DNA of 35,964 bases from Chloroflexota bacterium. Lineage in GTDB: Bacteria > Chloroflexota > UBA6077 > FW602-bin22 > CADDYW01. This document shows, piece after piece, positions 35,101 through 35,964 of the stretch. Under the pieces are notes generated by a model, which made no database searches, was not told the DNA's origin, and saw nothing but the letters and a program-made list of their open reading frames with translations. A program made the translations under genes and the position numbers. Positions within the stretch are counted from its first letter, which is position 1, and the number at the start of each line of letters is the position of its first letter. The stretch is from assembly GCA_021324795.1 (NCBI GenBank), contig JAJPIK010000115.1, forward strand, positions 1 through 35,964. The letters run 5' to 3'.

Positions 35101-35599
35101 ACTTGAGGATGAACCACGCCACGGGGTTAATATCGATGGCCGTGACCTCGCAACCCAGGCGCATCGCCTCAAGGGGAATGGCCCCACCGCCAGCGAAAGG
35201 GTCCAGGACCCGGGGCGCTCGGCCACCGTACGCCTTCTTGATCTCCTCCCGAAAGAACTCCAGGGCAGGGCCATTCTCTCGCCCCCAATGGAGAATGCCC
35301 CCTTCCGTCTCCTCCTTGATGACCGGGACCTTGCGGCCGCCGACGGTCTTGAAGGTGTTCCTGGTCACCACCCTACCACCTAGTAACTCCAGCAGACACT
35401 TGCGCTCCGCATCGGTGCCCGGGTCGGGGAGCAGGGTCGCGATGAGCGCGGCGCGAGAGGCCGCTAAGGGGCGTCGCGCCGGCCAGATGTGGAGCGTGGA
35501 GATATGGCCGTGCCGCACATTTTTCTCGTGCACGGAGTCCAGCGACGCCTGCTTCAACGGGAAGGCGACTTCGATGAGGCGGGGGCGGTCGACGGTCAT
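32150..35599 (-). CDS. DUF1156 adenine methyltransferase with inserted DUF559 nuclease domain
   Basis: A 1149-residue protein. N-terminal DUF1156 (RLIEVAFPLKQASLDSVHEK, then HISTLHIWPARRPLAASRAA), SAM-binding motif I DPFAGGGAIPLEA at about 133-145, and catalytic motif IV TDPPYYDAIPYSDLMDFFYV with DPPY at 704-707: an N6-adenine methyltransferase (COG1743). Two zinc knuckles, CKNC (382-385) and CPAC (465-468), lie between. Residues about 187-340 do not belong to the family: they form a complete DUF559/Vsr-like nuclease domain bounded by palindrome-encoded stretches. Smaller palindrome-encoded inserts are at residues about 427-457 and 1018-1040. All keep the reading frame. The domain should methylate host DNA as a self mark; whether the inserted nuclease is active is unknown. 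ATG 35599 overlaps the upstream stop as ATGA. Confidence 0.8.
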   Translation of the reverse strand: MTVDRPRLIEVAFPLKQASLDSVHEKNVRHGHISTLHIWPARRPLAASRAALIATLLPDPGTDAERKCLLELLGGRVVTRNTFKTVGGRKVPVIKEETEGGILHWGRENGPALEFFREEIKKAYGGRAPRVLDPFAGGGAIPLEAMRLGCEVTAIDINPVAWFILKCTLDYPQRLAGQKRPLPAWALTLGPSPQGRGKRKPQQGTTLPLWHDGRPSVPPALLERARELRRHGTTAEAILWECLRDRQLAGAKFRRQHVIGPYIADFYCHEARLVIEVDGGIHLEQQAEDHERQANLEAQGYRVMRFTNERVLTDTDTVLAEIAEALPSPAGRGERGEGDLADHVRAWGQWVLERARHDLERFYPIVDGEPTVAYLWARTVTCKNCRATIPLLKTLWLCRKDNKRFRLELKPRADKSGVDFEVVEVRPHPQSLSLWERETARHPSPAGRGAGGEGRGTMSRSGAWCPACSKPGTVSMTLDDIRAEGMAGRLGAQMTAVVVEGARGKEYRLPTREELEAAEEATRHVDEVFKDVPFGLPTEPTPAGGGSGAGRAFSVQNYGMDQWYKLFTPRQLVALGTFVKHTRAAREAMRAEGYPPEWVEAVSGYLAIAFDRTANYMSTICIWEPAAGEIKQTFLRFALPITWDYAEANPLSPVDRFYVGAISNVGRVLNELTSTAQSGAPIPSALNRSALRIRDFKCDVVITDPPYYDAIPYSDLMDFFYVWLRRVSCHLAPAFDEALVSNLGPKWDPTNEDGELIDDDSRHGNDPSRSKEAYERGMARAFRACADCLPRDGRAVIVFANKQPAAWEALVSAVISSGFTVTATWPITTEMRGGVRNFERASLGSSIWLVCRKRPETARPGWDTRVLEEMRSRIYGRLRDFWDAGIRGPDFVWAATGPALEAYSKHPVVKKADEPNSLMSVSEFLQHVRRIVVDYVVGRILTQNGPGDASALDDVTLYYLLHRHDFGLEEAPVGASILYAQSCNLRDRDLADRFDILAYGKTRAVDEVEGDEDEEEEPSPWSADLPSPGGRGTEGEGETTSGSTVKLKRWDQRRQRDLGLNPGGRPSPLIDQVHHLMHLWRSGDVQKVDAYLEDQGLRRNPVFPRLLQALVELARKDNQHDELVLLETIMNHLGARGVHPQMRLRMEES
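32504..32524. repeat. GGGAGAGGG palindrome, copy 1
   Basis: CCCTCTCCC, 3-base loop, GGGAGAGGG, flanked outward by CCTCACCCTC (32491) and GGTGAGGG (32541). It lies in frame in the methyltransferase gene and encodes LPSPGGRGTEGEG. Confidence 0.75.
34252..34274. repeat. GGGAGAGGG palindrome, copy 2
   Basis: CCCCTCTCCC, 3-base loop, GGGAGAGGGG. One half of a tandem pair with the copy at 34288-34308. Encodes HPSPAGRGAGGEG in the methyltransferase frame. Confidence 0.75.
34288..34308. repeat. GGGAGAGGG palindrome, copy 3
   Basis: CCCTCTCCC, AAA loop, GGGAGAGGG, followed by TGAGGGTGAGGG, so it faces copy 2 in opposite orientation. Encodes PHPQSLSLWERE. The pair is a 90-base unit without cargo. Confidence 0.75.
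34596..34626. repeat. GGGAGAGGG palindrome, copy 4 (cassette end)
   Basis: Perfect 14-base arms, CTCTCCCCTCTCCC and its complement, around a 3-base loop. It marks the downstream end of the DUF559 cassette. Confidence 0.75.
35009..35029. repeat. GGGAGAGGG palindrome, copy 5 (cassette start)
   Basis: CCCTCTCCC and GGGAGAGGG around a 3-base loop, followed by ACCGAGGGTGAGGG. It marks the upstream end of the DUF559 cassette and is oriented opposite to copy 4. Confidence 0.75.
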
Positions 35600-35964
35600 G
35601 CTTCAACCTTCCTGTCTTCCAGATATCGCTTGAACTTGCGTGTCACCAAGTTCAGAAAGCTGGCTGCGAGAGAATAGGCTAGGTATGCATCCTCCTTGCC
35701 GCCAACAAATACATTTTTCACCCCAGAATCGCCGATAGGATGCAACAAGTCGCTAGCATAGCCATACAATCGCCCTACGGCTTGCACGATGTTCCTGCTC
35801 TTGTCCTCTTCAAGCCCCGTCGAGCTTGTGATCAAAGTGGTAATGAACCTACTCACATCCAGCTGCTTCGAGGACTCCTGGAAGAGTCCCCAAAACTCCC
35901 TGGACTGCCGCACGACATCACGCCATTCTCCGCCCTGTAAGTCTCTGTTCATCTGCTGCAGCAG
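35596..35964 (-). CDS. Unknown protein, possibly incomplete at the window edge
   Basis: An in-frame ATG is at 35952, but the frame stays open to the edge (LLQQ before it), so the true N-terminus may lie outside. The visible 118-122 residues are helical: WRDVVRQSREFWGLFQESSK, then FITTLITSSTGLEEDKSRNI, YGYASDLLHPIGDSG and YSLAASFLNLVTRKFKRYLE. I do not recognise the family. The helical content with an R/H-rich loop (SDLLHP) recalls small HEPN-like proteins, but there is no clear R-x4-6-H motif. Its stop overlaps the methyltransferase start as ATGA, so it belongs to the same translationally coupled operon. Confidence 0.5.
   Translation of the reverse strand: MLQQMNRDLQGGEWRDVVRQSREFWGLFQESSKQLDVSRFITTLITSSTGLEEDKSRNIVQAVGRLYGYASDLLHPIGDSGVKNVFVGGKEDAYLAYSLAASFLNLVTRKFKRYLEDRKVEA

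Noticed and set aside
34529..35383. 284-codon plus-strand frame over the DUF559 cassette
   Set aside because: Antisense to the methyltransferase; the apparent LPSPSGRGE segments arise from the palindromes read on the other strand.

Overview
This is a GC-rich bacterial accessory region. It is a defence island in which several anti-phage modules are separated by insertion sequences and decayed genes. No ribosomal, tRNA or core metabolic gene is visible, so the host can only be guessed. The base composition, a type III-C-like CRISPR effector, a DUF559 cassette flanked by GGGAGAGGG-type palindromes, and IS3/IS1182/ISNCY-type transposases would suit Chloroflexota or a similar high-GC, possibly thermophilic lineage (low confidence).

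Layout. Positions 1-574 hold nothing recognisable. Positions 575-2181 (minus) encode an AAA ATPase with a C-terminal PD-(D/E)xK nuclease-like domain, split by one frameshift. Positions 2182-5208 are a gene graveyard: a strong hairpin, two diverged copies of a small HTH motif, a frameshifted HTH regulator, and the fossil of a HigB/HigA-type toxin-antitoxin pair. Positions 5209-8767 (plus) carry an intact Gabija-like pair, an OLD-family ATPase/TOPRIM nuclease overlapping a UvrD-like helicase. Positions 8926-10162 are an IS3-family element next to a decayed ISNCY-type transposase that carries three copies of a short GC-rich repeat. Positions 10896-17959 (plus) encode a membrane-anchored C2H2-like zinc-finger protein followed by a 1568-residue DEAH helicase with a DUF1998-type C-terminus; this looks like a two-gene defence system resembling Druantia type III in plan. 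Positions 18100-20136 hold an IS1-like transposase scrap and a decayed IS1182-type element with 42-bp inverted repeats.

From the right edge down to 20359, all genes are on the minus strand and tightly packed: an incomplete unknown gene, a DUF1156 adenine methyltransferase, a DUF499 ATPase, then Cmr1, Cmr6, a Cas10/Csx11-like large subunit, Cmr4, Cmr5 and a Cmr3-like RAMP protein. Spacing is 4-bp stop/start overlaps or short gaps, with one 110-bp gap. The Cas10-like protein has HN instead of HD and no GGDD motif, while Cmr4 keeps its catalytic-type aspartate. This predicts an RNA-cleaving complex without cyclic-oligoadenylate signalling, as expected for subtype III-C. No CRISPR array, cas6, cas1 or cas2 was seen, so crRNAs would come from elsewhere.

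The most striking structures are (i) the methyltransferase gene, which has absorbed in frame a whole DUF559 nuclease cassette bounded by palindromes plus two further palindromic insertions; (ii) the apparent co-transcription of a methyltransferase/ATPase module with a type III-C CRISPR effector; and (iii) the zinc-finger/DUF1998-helicase pair.
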